Below are positions 1 to 11,096 of a stretch of DNA of 64,000 nt, piece after piece. Location: positions 4,526,001-4,590,000 of the forward strand of contig NW_020825706.1 in the NCBI RefSeq assembly GCF_003286085.1, read 5' to 3'. The first letter of the stretch is position 1; each line of letters starts with the position of its first letter. The notes beneath the pieces were generated by a model, which had not been told where the DNA came from, ran no database searches, and worked only from the letters and a program-made list of their open reading frames with translations. Source of the stretch: Drosophila persimilis. Lineage: Eukaryota > Arthropoda > Insecta > Diptera > Drosophilidae. The translations under genes were made by a program, and so were the position numbers.

Positions 1-1319
1 TCCGGTGGCGGGAAATCTATATCCCATGCCGGACAACTTATCTCTGCTGACGAAATATGTCTCTCCGCTTGCAGAAAACTTATCTCCGGCGGCGAGTAAT
101 TTATATCCCCGGCCTGACAGCTTATCTCTGCTGACGAAATACGTCTCTACGCTGGCAGAAAAATTATCTCCGGCGGCGGGAAATCTATATCCCCTGCCAG
201 ACAACTTATCTCTGTTGACGAAATACGTCTCTCCGCTGGCGGAAAACTTATTTCCGGTGCCCGGAAATCTTTATCCGCTGCCGGACATCTTATCTCTGCT
301 GACGAAATACGTCTCTCCGCTGGCAGAACACTTATCTCCGGCGGCGGGAAATCTATATCCCCTGCCAGACAACTTATCTCTGCTAACGAAATACGTCTCT
401 CCGCTGGCGGAAAACTTATTTCCGGTGCCGGAAAATCTATATCCCCTGCCGGACAACTTATCTCTGCTGACAAAATACGTCTCTCCGCTTGCAGAAAACT
501 TATCTCCGGCGGCGAGAAGTTTATATCCCCGGCCTGACAACTTATCTCTGCTAACGAAATACGTCTCTCCGCTGGCGGAAAACTTATTTCCGGTGCCGGA
601 ATATCTCTATCCCCTGCCAGACAACTTATCTCTGCTAACGAAATACGTCTCTCCGCTGGCGGAAATCTTATTTCCGGTGCCGGGAAATCTATATCCGCTG
701 CCGGACATCTTATCTCTGCTGACAAAATACGTCTCTACGCTGGCAGAAAACTTATCTCCGGCGGCGGGAAAATTATATCCCCTGCCGGACAACTTATCTC
801 CGCAGACGACCTACGTTTCTCCGCCGGCAGAAAACTTATCTCCGCTGGCAAAACATTTACTTCCAGCGACGGGAAATTTATATCCCCTGCCGGACATCTT
901 ATCTCGGCTGACAAAATACATCTCTCCGCTGGCGGAAAACTTATCTGCGCTAGCGGGAAATTTATATCCGCTGGCGGAAAATTTCTATCCGCTGGCGGAA
1001 AACTTTTCTCCCCCCCTCTGGAAAACTTATCTCCGCTGGCAGAACATTTACTTCCGGCGGCGAGGAATTTATATCCCCTGCCGGACATCTTATCTCTGCT
1101 GACAAAATACATCTCTTCGCTGGCGGAAAACTTATTTACTGTGGCGGGAAATCTATATCCCCTGCCAGACAACTTATCTCTGCTGACAAAATACGTCTCT
1201 CCGCTGGCGGAAAACTTATCTGCGGTAGCGGGAAATTTATATCCGCTGGCGGAAAACTTTTCTCCGCAGACGACCTACGTTTCTCCGCCGGCAGAAAACT
1301 TATCTCCGCTGGCAAAACA
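1..1319. repeat. 21-bp satellite array, block 1
   Basis: The block consists of tandem 21-bp units of the CTGGCGGAAAACTTAT type, followed by CTCCG, TTCCG or ATCCC. Diverged 21-mers are ordered in fours, giving an approximately 84-bp (28-codon) higher-order unit. A 365-codon open frame (5-1102, +) and several minus-strand frames run through it. They read as heptapeptide repeats and are explained by the 3n period and lack of stops, so no gene is called. The block runs off the left edge of the window and ends at the 3' end of the jockey-like element. Confidence 0.95.
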
Positions 1320-1339
1320 TTTTTTCTTGGACGTTGACA

Positions 1340-1380
1340 TGCAATGACTGCATCTTTCAAGAGGCGATGCAATTACTGCA
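1340..1380 (-). other. Predicted hairpin near the 3' end of jockey-like copy A
   Basis: Two 15-nt arms (1340-1354 and 1366-1380) are inverted repeats with an 11-nt loop, about 15-60 nt from the A tail. Read as element RNA (minus strand), 12 positions pair by Watson-Crick rules and 2 as G-U, leaving one mismatch. Some non-LTR reverse transcriptases recognise 3' stem-loops, so a role in template recognition is possible but inferred. The same arms occur in copy B at 14466-14506. Confidence 0.45.
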
Positions 1381-1617
1381 CCGTCAAGTGGCCCGTGTGA
1401 CACCAGCAGAAGGCTGTTACGCGCGGATCCCAGGCAAAACGCAGCCCTCCTCCCGCCCAACCGACCGAGGGGCGCTGCCGCATGACGCGCGGTGCGTAGC
1501 CGAACCAAACGCGAACATGCAAGAAAGATAGATATTAGACTAACATTCGAGGAAAATTAGCACTAAACTTACTAAGAAACTAAGCATGCAATCAAAATAC
1601 AAATACCACTACAGTTA

Positions 1618-4060
1618 CTAATTAATAGAAAGGTGTGTAAGGATTAATAATTTAATAAGAGGAAGAGAATTAGTGTTGGATATAATATGGTAGAGGGAAT
1701 TATAATCCGAGCATAAGACCCTAAACGGTTCATGCAAGGAATAATTCGATCTACAAAGTGGAAGGAACAACGGTATAAAATTTCTAGTCAGTCTAATAGG
1801 AATCGTGAAGTTTATGTGGCTCAACAGATCAGGGCTGTCTATGTCACCCCTGATCAAGTTGTGCATAAATATCACACCAAGCATTTTTCTACGGTTAACT
1901 AAGGATGGGAGGTTTACTAATAATAGTCTACTAGAGTAAGATGGGAGTCTTACACCCGCATCCCAGTTAAGGCCCCGCAGAGCAAAGAGTAAAAAGTTTT
2001 TCTGTACTGATTCTATACGGTCCTGGTGTACTTTGTACTGAGGGCACCATACACAGGAGCCCTCAAGCGAGGTATAGAGAGTCTTTGTTATATAGGGGTC
2101 GTCAAGTTCCTTTGACCACCTCTTTATAAACCCAAGCACGCCCATGGCCTTATTTACCATGGTAGAAATGTGTTCGGAAAACTTTAACTTGGGGTCTAAC
2201 ATAACACCCAGATCATCCACCAGGGTAATTCTCTCAAGAGAACCCCCAAATAGGGTGTAGGGAGCCAACAAAGGGCTAGAACGATGAAATGTCATAACTT
2301 TGCATTTCGAGGCATTAAGGTGTAACAAGTTTGCACAACACCATGACTGAAAGCTATTGAGATCGGATTGCAAGCGAGAATGAAATGAAATGTCCTTGTA
2401 CTGGACACAGAGTTTAACATCATCCGCATACATAAGTACTCGAGAGTATGTTAATACTGAAGGCAAGTCATTAATAAAGAGTGTGAAGAGTAAGGGGCCT
2501 TGATGGCTGCCCTGTGGTACTCCCGAAGAAACCTTTACTGGTAAAGAGAGGGAGTTTTTGAAGAGGACTCTTTGAGACCTAGAACAAAGATAGCTAGAAA
2601 TCCATCTCAGGAAGTTGGGCGGAAACCCTAAAAGGTCAAGTTTATGTGCTAAAAGGGAATGGTTTACAGAGTCGAATGCTTTACTAAAGTCGGTGTAAAT
2701 AACATCCGTCTGTAAGTTACCTTGAAAGCCTTTAATAATGAAAGAGGTAAACTCTAACAAGTTCGTGGTGGTTGATCGCCGCCTTATAAATCCATGCTGA
2801 GTTGGAGATATAAGTGACTTGCAGAGATGTTGCAAGTGCGGAGTTAAAACCTTCTCAAACAATTTGGGAATAGCGGATAACTTTGCTATACCTCTATAAT
2901 TTTTTGCATCAGACTTGCTACCTTTTTTATGGAGAGGAATTATAAACGATTCCTTCCAGATTGGGGGGAAGCAAGAGGAATCAATGGACAGGGTGAATAG
3001 TTTAAGCAATGGTCCACACAGAGCCTCGGCGCAGTACCTGAGTACACAACCTGGAACCCCGTCTGGACCCGGTGAAAACACCGGCTTAACTAGTCGAAGA
3101 TCTTGAAGTAGGGAATATTCATTTAACAAGGGACTGAAAATGCCGTTCGACCTTGGTAATCCATATGGGTACGGTTGGCCAGAGTAGCGTTCCTCAGAAT
3201 AGGTGGTTTGGAAAAACTGGGCAAAAAGATCGGCAATTGCCTGATCATTATTTGCCGACGTATTACAAAATGATAGCGAGGATGGGTGTGCGTACGTTCT
3301 ACGCTTACTGTTTACGAAGCAGTAAAACTGTTTAGGGTCCTGAGAAAAACGTATCCTGCAACGAGATAGGTAGTTCTTATAGCATTGAGCATTAAGAACT
3401 GAAAAGTTTGACCGAGCTATTACATAACGAGAGTGAGAAGTAGGAGAACCCACTTCTTGAAATTTTTTATAAAGTCTTGATTTTAAGTTTTTTAGACTGG
3501 ATAACTCTTTGGTAAACCAAGGGGGTTTTCCAGATCTAATCGGACAAGAAATCGGGACACAAGAATCAAAAAATGTGCCAAGAGCATTGTAAAAAATGTT
3601 TGTGCCTTTTGTGACATCAGTGCGCAAGTACAAAGCGGACCAATCAAAATCTATAATTAGGTTATTAAACTCGGCTTTACGAAAGCAGCGGACACGTTCA
3701 GGTAGTCTACTCGACCGATCCAATACAGTTGGTCCTATATTCAGGTATAGTGAGCGGAAGGGCTCGGGTTAACAACACTATGGTCGGATCCGATACAAAA
3801 CATAGATCAAGCAATCGACCCAAGGAATTTTTCACATGATTGACTTGAGACAGGGACAGGTCAAGCAAGCCGTCAACAAAGTCATGTCGTGCCATGGGCA
3901 CTAGGATACTAGACTCGTTTACCGAAGACCAAACAGTTCCTGGCAAGTTGAAGTCACCAAGAACTATCATACGATCTTTATCAGATAGCGAGAAAGAAAC
4001 AGCGGTTAAAGCGGACAAGTGCTGCTCATAAATTGAAATATCCGAAGAAGGTGGGATATA
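1618..4060 (-). pseudogene. Endonuclease/reverse transcriptase (ORF2) fragment, jockey-like copy A
   Basis: The frame encodes the C-terminal part of an apurinic-type endonuclease (a YIPPSSD-like segment, then VLGDFN) and a non-LTR reverse transcriptase. RT landmarks in order are the FSPGPDGVPG block, TDFSKAFDSVNH, GVPQGS and the catalytic MYADD (about 2420-2433). The coding sequence is broken into two frames, 3707-4060 and 1618 to about 3737, by a roughly 35-bp deletion near 3737 relative to copy B. An 18-bp in-frame deletion near 2048 removes six residues of the RT thumb. The N-terminal endonuclease and any ORF1 are absent. The apparent start at 3723 is a TTG and is not a real start. The product is judged non-functional. 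Confidence 0.85.
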
Positions 4061-7000
4061 CGGCGGCGGGACATCTTATCTCGGCAAACAAAATACATCT
4101 CTCCGCGGGCGGAAAACTTATTTCCGGTGGCGGGAAATATATATCCCCTGCCGGACAACTTATCTCCGGTGGCGGGAAATTTATATCCCCTGCCGGACAA
4201 CTTATCACTGCTGACAAAATACGTCTCTCCGCTGGCAGAAAACTTATCTCCGGTGGCGGGAAATTTATATCCGCTGGCGGAAAACTTTTCTCCAGAGGGG
4301 GAAATTTATAGCCCCTGCCGGACAACTTATCTCTGCTGACAAAATATGTCTCTCCGGTGGCGGAAAACTTATCTCCGGTGGCGGGAAATTTATATCCCCT
4401 GCCGGACAACTTATCTCTGCTGACAAAATACGTCTCTCCGCTGGCAGAAAACTTATCTCCGGTGGCGGGAAATTTATATCCCCTGCCGGACAACTTTTCT
4501 CCAGAGGGGGAAATTTATAGCCCCTGCCGGACAAGTTAACTCTGCTGACAAAATACGTCTCTTCGCTGGCGGAAAACTTATCTCCGGCGGCGGGAAATCT
4601 ATATCCGCTGCCGGAAAACTTTTCACCAGAGGGGGAAATTTATACCCCCTGCCGGACAACTTATCTCTGCTGACGAAATACGTCTATCCGCTGGCGGAAA
4701 ACTTATTTCCGGTGCCGGAATATCTATATCCCCTGCCAGACAACTTATCTCTGCTAACGAAATACGTCTCTCCGCTGGCGGAAATCTTATCTCCGGTGGC
4801 GGGAAATTTATAGCCCCTGCCGGACAACTTATCTCTGCTGACAAAATACGTCTCTCCGGTGGCGGAAAACTTATCTCCGGTGGCGGGAAATTTATAGCCC
4901 CTGCCGGACAACTTATCTCTGCTGACAAAATACGTCTCTCCGGTGGCGGAAAACTTATCTCCGGTGGCGGGAAATTCATATCCCCTGCCGGACAACTTAT
5001 CTCTGCTGACAAAATACGTCTCTCCGCTGGCAGAAAACATATCTCCGGTGGCGGGAAATTTATATCCCCTGCCGGACAACTTTTCTCCAGAGGGGGAAAT
5101 TTATAGCCCCTGCCGGACAACTTATCTCTGCTGACAAAATACGTCTCTCCGCTGGCAGAAAACATAGCTCCGGTGGCGGGAAATTTATATCCGCTGGCGG
5201 AAAACTTTTCACCAGAGGGGGAAATTTATAGCCCCTGCCGGACAACTTATCTCTGCTGACAAAATACGTCTCTCCGGTGGCGGAAAACTTATCTCCGGTG
5301 GTGGGAAATTTATATCCCCTGCCGGACAACTTATCTCTGCTGACAAAATACATCTCTCCGCTGGCGGAAAACTTATCTGCGGTAGCGGGAAATTTATATC
5401 CGCTGGCGGAAAACTTTTCTCCGCTGACAGACATCTTATCTTATCTTATCTCTGCTGACAAAATACGTCTCTCCGGTGGCGGAAAACTTATCTCCGGTGG
5501 CGGGAAATTTATATCCCCTGCCGGACAACTTATCTCTGCTGACAAAATACATCTCACCGGTGGCGGAAAACTTATCTCCGGTGGCGGGAAATTTATATCC
5601 CCTGCCGGACAACTTTTCTCTCCGCTGGCGGAAAACTTATCTCCGGCGGCGTGAAATCTATATTCCCTGCCAGACAACTTATCTCTGCTGACGAAATACG
5701 TCTCTCCGCTGGCAGAAAACTTATCTCCGGTGGCGGGAAATTTCTATCCGCTGAAGGAAAACTTTTCTCCAGAGGGGGAAATTTATAGCCCCTGCCGGAC
5801 AACTTATCTCCGCTGACGAACTACGCTTCTCCACCGGCAGAAAACTTATCTCCGCTGGCAGAACATTTACCTCCCCGGCTTGACAACTTATCTCTGCTGA
5901 CGAAATATGTCTCTACACTGGCAGAAAACTTATCTCCGGCGGAAGGAAATTGATATCCCCTGCCGGACAACTTATCTCTGCTGACAAAATACGTCTCTCC
6001 GGTGGCGGAAAACTTATCTCCGGTGGCGGGAAATTCATATCCCCTGCCGGACAACTTATCTCTGCTGACAAAATACGTCTCTCCGCTGGCAGAAAACATA
6101 TCTCCGGTGGCGGGAAATTTATATCCCCTGCCGGACAACTTTTCTCCAGAGGGGGAAATTTATAGCCCCTGCCGGACAACTTATCTCTGCTGACAAAATA
6201 CGTCTCTCCGCTGGCAGAAAACATAGCTCCGGTGGCGGGAAATTTATATCCGCTGGCGGAAAACTTTTCACCAGAGGGGGAAATTTATAGCCCCTGCCGG
6301 ACAACTTATCTCTGCTGACAAAATACGTCTCTCCGGTGGCGGAAAACTTATCTCCGGTGGTGGGAAATTTATATCCCCTGCCGGACAACTTATCTCTGCT
6401 GACAAAATACATCTCTCCGCTGGCTGAAAACTTATCTGCGGTAGCGGGAAATTTATATCCGCTGGCGGAAAACTGTTCTCCGCTGACAGACATCTTATCT
6501 TATCTTATCTCTGCTGACAAAATACGTCTCTCCGGTGGCGGAAAACTTATCTCCGGTGGCGGGAAATTTATATCCCCTGCCGGACAACTTATCTCTGCTG
6601 ACAAAATACATCTCTCCGCTGGCGGAAAACTTATCTCCGGTGGCGGGAAATTTATATCCCCTGCCGGACAACTTTTCTCTCCGCTGGCGGAAAACTTATC
6701 TCCGGCGGCGTGAAATCTATATTCCCTGCCAGACAACTTATCTCTGCTGACGAAATACGTCTCTCCGCTGGCAGAAAACTTATCTCCGGTGGCGGGAAAT
6801 TTCTATCCGCTGAAGGAAAACTTTTCTCCAGAGGGGGAAATTTATAGCCCCTGCCGGACAACTTATCTCCGCTGACGAACTACGTTTCTCCACCGGCAGA
6901 AAACTTATCTCCGCTGGCAGAACATTTACCTCCCCGGCTTGACAACTTATCTCTGCTGACGAAATATGTCTCTACGCTGGCAGAAAACTTATCTCCGGCG

Positions 7001-10000
7001 GAAGGAAATTGATATCCCCTGCCGGACAACTTATCTCTGCTGACAAAATACGTCTCTCCGGTGGCGGAAAACTTATCTCCGGTGGCGGGAAATTTATATC
7101 CCCTGCCGGACAACTTATCTCTGCTGACAAAATACGTCTCTCCGGTGGCAGAAAACTTATCTCCGGTGGCGGGAAATTTATATCCCCTGCCGGACAACTT
7201 ATCTATGCTGACAAAATACGTCTCTCCGCTGGCAGAAAATTTAACTCCGGTGGCGGGAAATTTATACCCGCTGGCGGAAAACTTTTCTCCAGAGGGGGAA
7301 ATTTATAGCCCCTGCCGGACAACTTATCTCTGCTGACAAAATACGTCTCTCCGGTGGCGGAAAACTTATCTCCGGTGGCGGGAAATTTATATCCCCTGCC
7401 GGACAACTTATCTCTGCTGACAAAATACATCTCTCCGCTGGCGGAAAACTTATCTGCGGTAGCGGGAAATTTATATCCGCTGGCGGAAAACTTTTCTCCG
7501 CTGACAGACATCTTATCTTATCTTATCTCTGCTGACAAAATACGTCTCTCCGCTGGCAGAAAACTTTTCTCCGATGGCGGGAAATTTATATCCCCTGCCG
7601 GACAACTTTTCTCTGCTGACAAAATACGTCTCTCCGCTGGCAGAAAACTTAACTCAGGCGGCGGGAAATTATATCCCCGGCCTGACACCTTATCTCTGCT
7701 AACGAAATACGTCTCTCCGCTGGCAGAAAACTTATTTCCGGCGGAGGGAAATTTATATCCCCTGCCGGACAACTTATCTCTGCTGACAAAATACGTCTCT
7801 CCGGTGGCGGAAAACTTATCTCCGGTGGCGGGAAATTTATATCCCCTGCCGGACAACTTATCTCTGCTGACAAAATACGTCTCTCCACTGGCGGAAAACA
7901 TAACTCCGGTGGCGGGAAATTTATATCCGCTGGCGGAAAACTTTTCTCCAGAGGCGGAAATTTATAGCCCCTGCCGGACAACTTATCTCTGCTGACAAAA
8001 TACGTCTCTCCGCTGGCGGAAAACTTATCTCCGGCGGCGTGAAATCTATATTCCCTGCCAGACAACTTATCTCTGCTGACAAAATACGTCTCTCCGGTGG
8101 CGGAAAACTAATCTCCGGTGGCGGGAAATATATATCCCCTGCCGGACAACTTATCTCTGCTGACGAAATACGTCTCTCCGCTGGCGGAAAACTTATTTCC
8201 GGTGGCGGGAAATATATATCCCCTGCCGGACAAGTTATCTCTGCTGACGAAATACGTCTCTCCGCTGGCGGAAAACTTATTTCCGGTGCCGGAAAATCTA
8301 TATCCCCTGCCGGACAGCTTATCTCTGCTGACGAAATACGTCTCCCCGCTGGCGGAAAATTTATTTCCGGTGGCGGGAAATATATATCCCCTGCCGGACA
8401 ACTTATCTCTGCTGACAAAATACGTCTCTCCGGTGGCGGAAAACTAATCTCCGGTGGCGGGAAATTTATATCCCCTGCCGGACAACTTATCTCTGCTGAC
8501 AAAATACGTCTCTCCGCTGGCAGAAAACTTAACTCCGGTGGCGGGAAATTTATATCCGCTGGCGGAAAACTTTTTTCCAGAGGGGGAAATTTATAGCCCC
8601 TGCCGGACAACTTATCTCCGCTGACGAACTACGTTTCTCCGCCGGCAGAAAACTTATCTCCGCTGGTAGAACATTTACCTCCGGCGGCGGGAAATTTATA
8701 TCCCCGGCTTGACAACTTATCTCTGCTAACGAAATACGTCTCTCCGCTGGCGGGAAATATATATCCCCTGCCGGACAACTTATCTCTGCTGACGAAATAC
8801 GTCTCTCCGCTGGCGGAAAACTTATTTCCGGTGCCGGAAAATCTATATCCCCTGCCGGACAACTTATCTCTGCTGACGAAATATGTCTCTACGCTGGCAG
8901 AAAACTTATCTCCGGCGGAGGGAAATTTATATCCCCTGCCGGACAACTTTTCTCTCCGCTGGCGGAAAACTTATCTCCGGCGGCGTGAAATCTATATTCC
9001 CTGCCAGGCAACTTATCTCTGCTGACGAAATATGTCTCTACGCTGGCAGAAAACTTATCTCCGACGGAGGGAAATTTATATCCCCTGCCGGACAACTTAT
9101 CTCTGCTGACAAAATACGTCTCTCCGGTGGCGGAAAACTTATCTCCGGTGGCGGGAAATTTATATCCCCTGCCGGACAACTTATCTCTGCTGACAAAATA
9201 CGTCTCTCCGCTGGCGGAAAACTTATCTGCGGTAGCTGGAAATTTATATCCGCTGGCGGAAAACTTTTCTCCGCTGACAGACATCTTATCTTATCTTATC
9301 TCTGCTGACAAAATACGTCTCTCCGCTGGCGGAAAACTTATCTCCGGCGGCGTGAAATCTATATTCCCTGCCAGACAACTTATCTCTGCTGACGAAATAC
9401 GTCTCTCCGCTGGCAGAAAACTTATCTCCGGTGGCGGGAAATTTCTATCCGCTGGCGGAAAACTTTTCTACAGAGGGGGAAATTTATAGCCCCTGCCGGA
9501 CAACTTATCTCTGCTGACGAAATATGTCTCTACGCTGGCAGAAAACTTATCTCCGGCGGAGGGAAATTTATATCCCCTGCCGGACAACTTTTCTCTCCGC
9601 TGGCGGAAAACTTATCTCCGGCGGCGTGAAATCTATATTCCCTGCCAGGCAACTTATCTCTGCTGACGAAATATGTCTCTACGCTGGCAGAAAACTTATC
9701 TCCGACGGAGGGAAATTTATATCCCCTGCCGGACAACTTATCTCTGCTGACAAAATACGTCTCTCCGGTGGCGGAAAACTTATCTCCGGCGGCGGGAAAT
9801 TTATATCCCCGGCCTGACAACTTATCTCTGCTAACGAAATACGTCTCTCCGCTGGCGGAAAACTTATTTCCGGTGGCGGGAAATATATATCCCCTGCCGG
9901 ACAACTTATCTCTGCTGACAAAATACGTCTCTCCGCTGGCAGAAAACTTAACTCCGGCGGCGGGAAATTTATATCCCCGGCCTGACAACTTATCTCTGCT

Positions 10001-10974
10001 AACGAAATACGTCTCTCCGCTGGCGGAAAACTTATCTGCGGTAGCTGGAAATTTATATCCGCTGGCGGAAAACTTTTCTCCGCTGACAGACATCTTATCT
10101 TATCTTATCTCTGCTGACAAAATACGTCTCTCCGCTGGCAGAAAACTTAACTCCGGTGGCGGGAAATTTATATCCGCTGGCGGAAAACTTTTCTCCAGAG
10201 GGGGAAATTTATAGCCCCTGCCGGACAACTTATCTCTGCTGACAAAATACGTCTCTCCGGTGGCGGAAAACTTATCTCCGGTGGCGGGAAATTTATATCC
10301 CCTGCCGGACAACTTATCTCTGCTGACAAAATACGTCTCTCCGCTGGCAGAAAACTTAACTCCGGTGGCGGGAAATTTATATCCGCTGGCGGAAAACTTT
10401 TCTCCAGAGGGGGAAATTTATATCCCCTGCCGGACAACTTTTCTCTGCTGACAAAATACGTCTCTCCGCTGGCAGAAAACTTAACTCCGGCGGCGGGAAA
10501 TTTATATCCCCGGCCTGACAACTTATCTCTGCTAACGAAATACGTCTCTCCGCTGGCGGAAAACTTATTTCCGGTGGCGGGAAATATATATCCCCTGCCG
10601 GACAACTTTTCTCTGCTGACAAAATACGTCTCTCCGCTGGCAGAAAACTTAACTCCGGCGGCGGGAAATTTATATCCCCGGCCTGACAACTTATCTCTGC
10701 TAACGAAATACGTCTCTCCGCTGGCGGAAAACTTATTTCCGGTGGCGGGAAATATATATCCCCTGCCGGACAACTTATCTCTGCTGACAAAATACGTCTC
10801 TCCGGTGGCGGAAAACTTATCTCCAGAGGGGGAAATTTATATCCCCTGCCGGACAACTTATCTCTGCTGACGAACTACGTTTCTCCGCCGGCATAAAACT
10901 TATCTCCGCTGGCAGAACATTTACCTCCGGCGGCGGGAAATTTATATCCCCGGCCTGACAACTTATCTCTGCTA
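4061..10974. repeat. 21-bp/84-bp satellite array, block 2
   Basis: About 6.9 kb of the satellite, here mostly in regular 84-bp tetramers with units cored CCGGTGGCGGGAAATTTAT, CCCTGCCGGACAACTTAT, CTGACAAAATACGTCT and CCGCTGGCGGAAAACTTAT. Two irregular variants recur. One is a 20-bp unit (GAGGGGGAAATTTATAGCCC) that shifts the reading phase. The other is a (CTTAT)3 insertion (for example 5435-5449) after GACAGACAT. The block ends with the target duplication of the LOA/I-like element (10964-10974). No gene or RNA is visible in it. Confidence 0.95.
4905..7022. repeat. Two tandem copies of a 1059-bp satellite segment
   Basis: Positions about 4905-5963 recur at about 5964-7022 with near-identical order of variant units. 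Matching landmarks are displaced by exactly 1059 bp, including the GAGGGGG 20-mers and the (CTTAT)3 insertion. This indicates recent unequal exchange or replication slippage at kilobase scale. Edges are approximate because the flanks are satellite too. Confidence 0.8.
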
Positions 10975-10992
10975 GGTTAGGTTAGGTTAGGT
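10975..10992 (-). repeat. GGTTA-type tail of the LOA/I-like element
   Basis: The plus strand shows three to four GGTTA units directly next to the 11-bp target duplication. In element sense this is a short CCTAA/TAACC repeat at the 3' terminus. It resembles the TTAGG telomere repeat of many insects, but here it is plainly the tail of an interstitial LINE. Confidence 0.85.
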
Positions 10993-11096
10993 AGAGACGG
11001 CCGCCAAGCTCGCTCGGAGCCCAGCACACATAGGCCGGTTTCGGCCCGTTGTGATACCGTTTGGGATCATTCCCTCCCTGCAGATGAGACTTCATG

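Larger units (their letters stand above)
1320..4060 (-). mobile_element. Jockey-like non-LTR retrotransposon, 5'-truncated, copy A
   Basis: This minus-strand LINE has its 3' end at the left. A short A tail (T6 on the plus strand, 1320-1325) abuts satellite, followed inward by about 290 bp of 3' UTR and then the endonuclease/reverse transcriptase frame. The 5' end is cut inside the endonuclease, where the frame runs directly into satellite at about 4060. Copy B (14446-17215) has the same two junctions and the same satellite outside them. No target duplication is evident, and some satellite may have been lost on insertion. Clade assignment rests on protein motifs read by eye. Confidence 0.88.

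Noticed and set aside
1..1319. CRISPR-like array of regular repeats
   Set aside because: Units are contiguous and related throughout, with no unique spacers; the setting is eukaryotic.
1327..1617. Separate GC-rich gene or promoter beside jockey-like copy A
   Set aside because: It lies between the ORF2 stop and the A tail in both copies, as expected for the 3' UTR, and holds no convincing frame.
10975..10992. Interstitial telomere from GGTTA repeats
   Set aside because: Only three to four units, placed exactly at the 3' end of a LINE with a target duplication, so it is the element tail.
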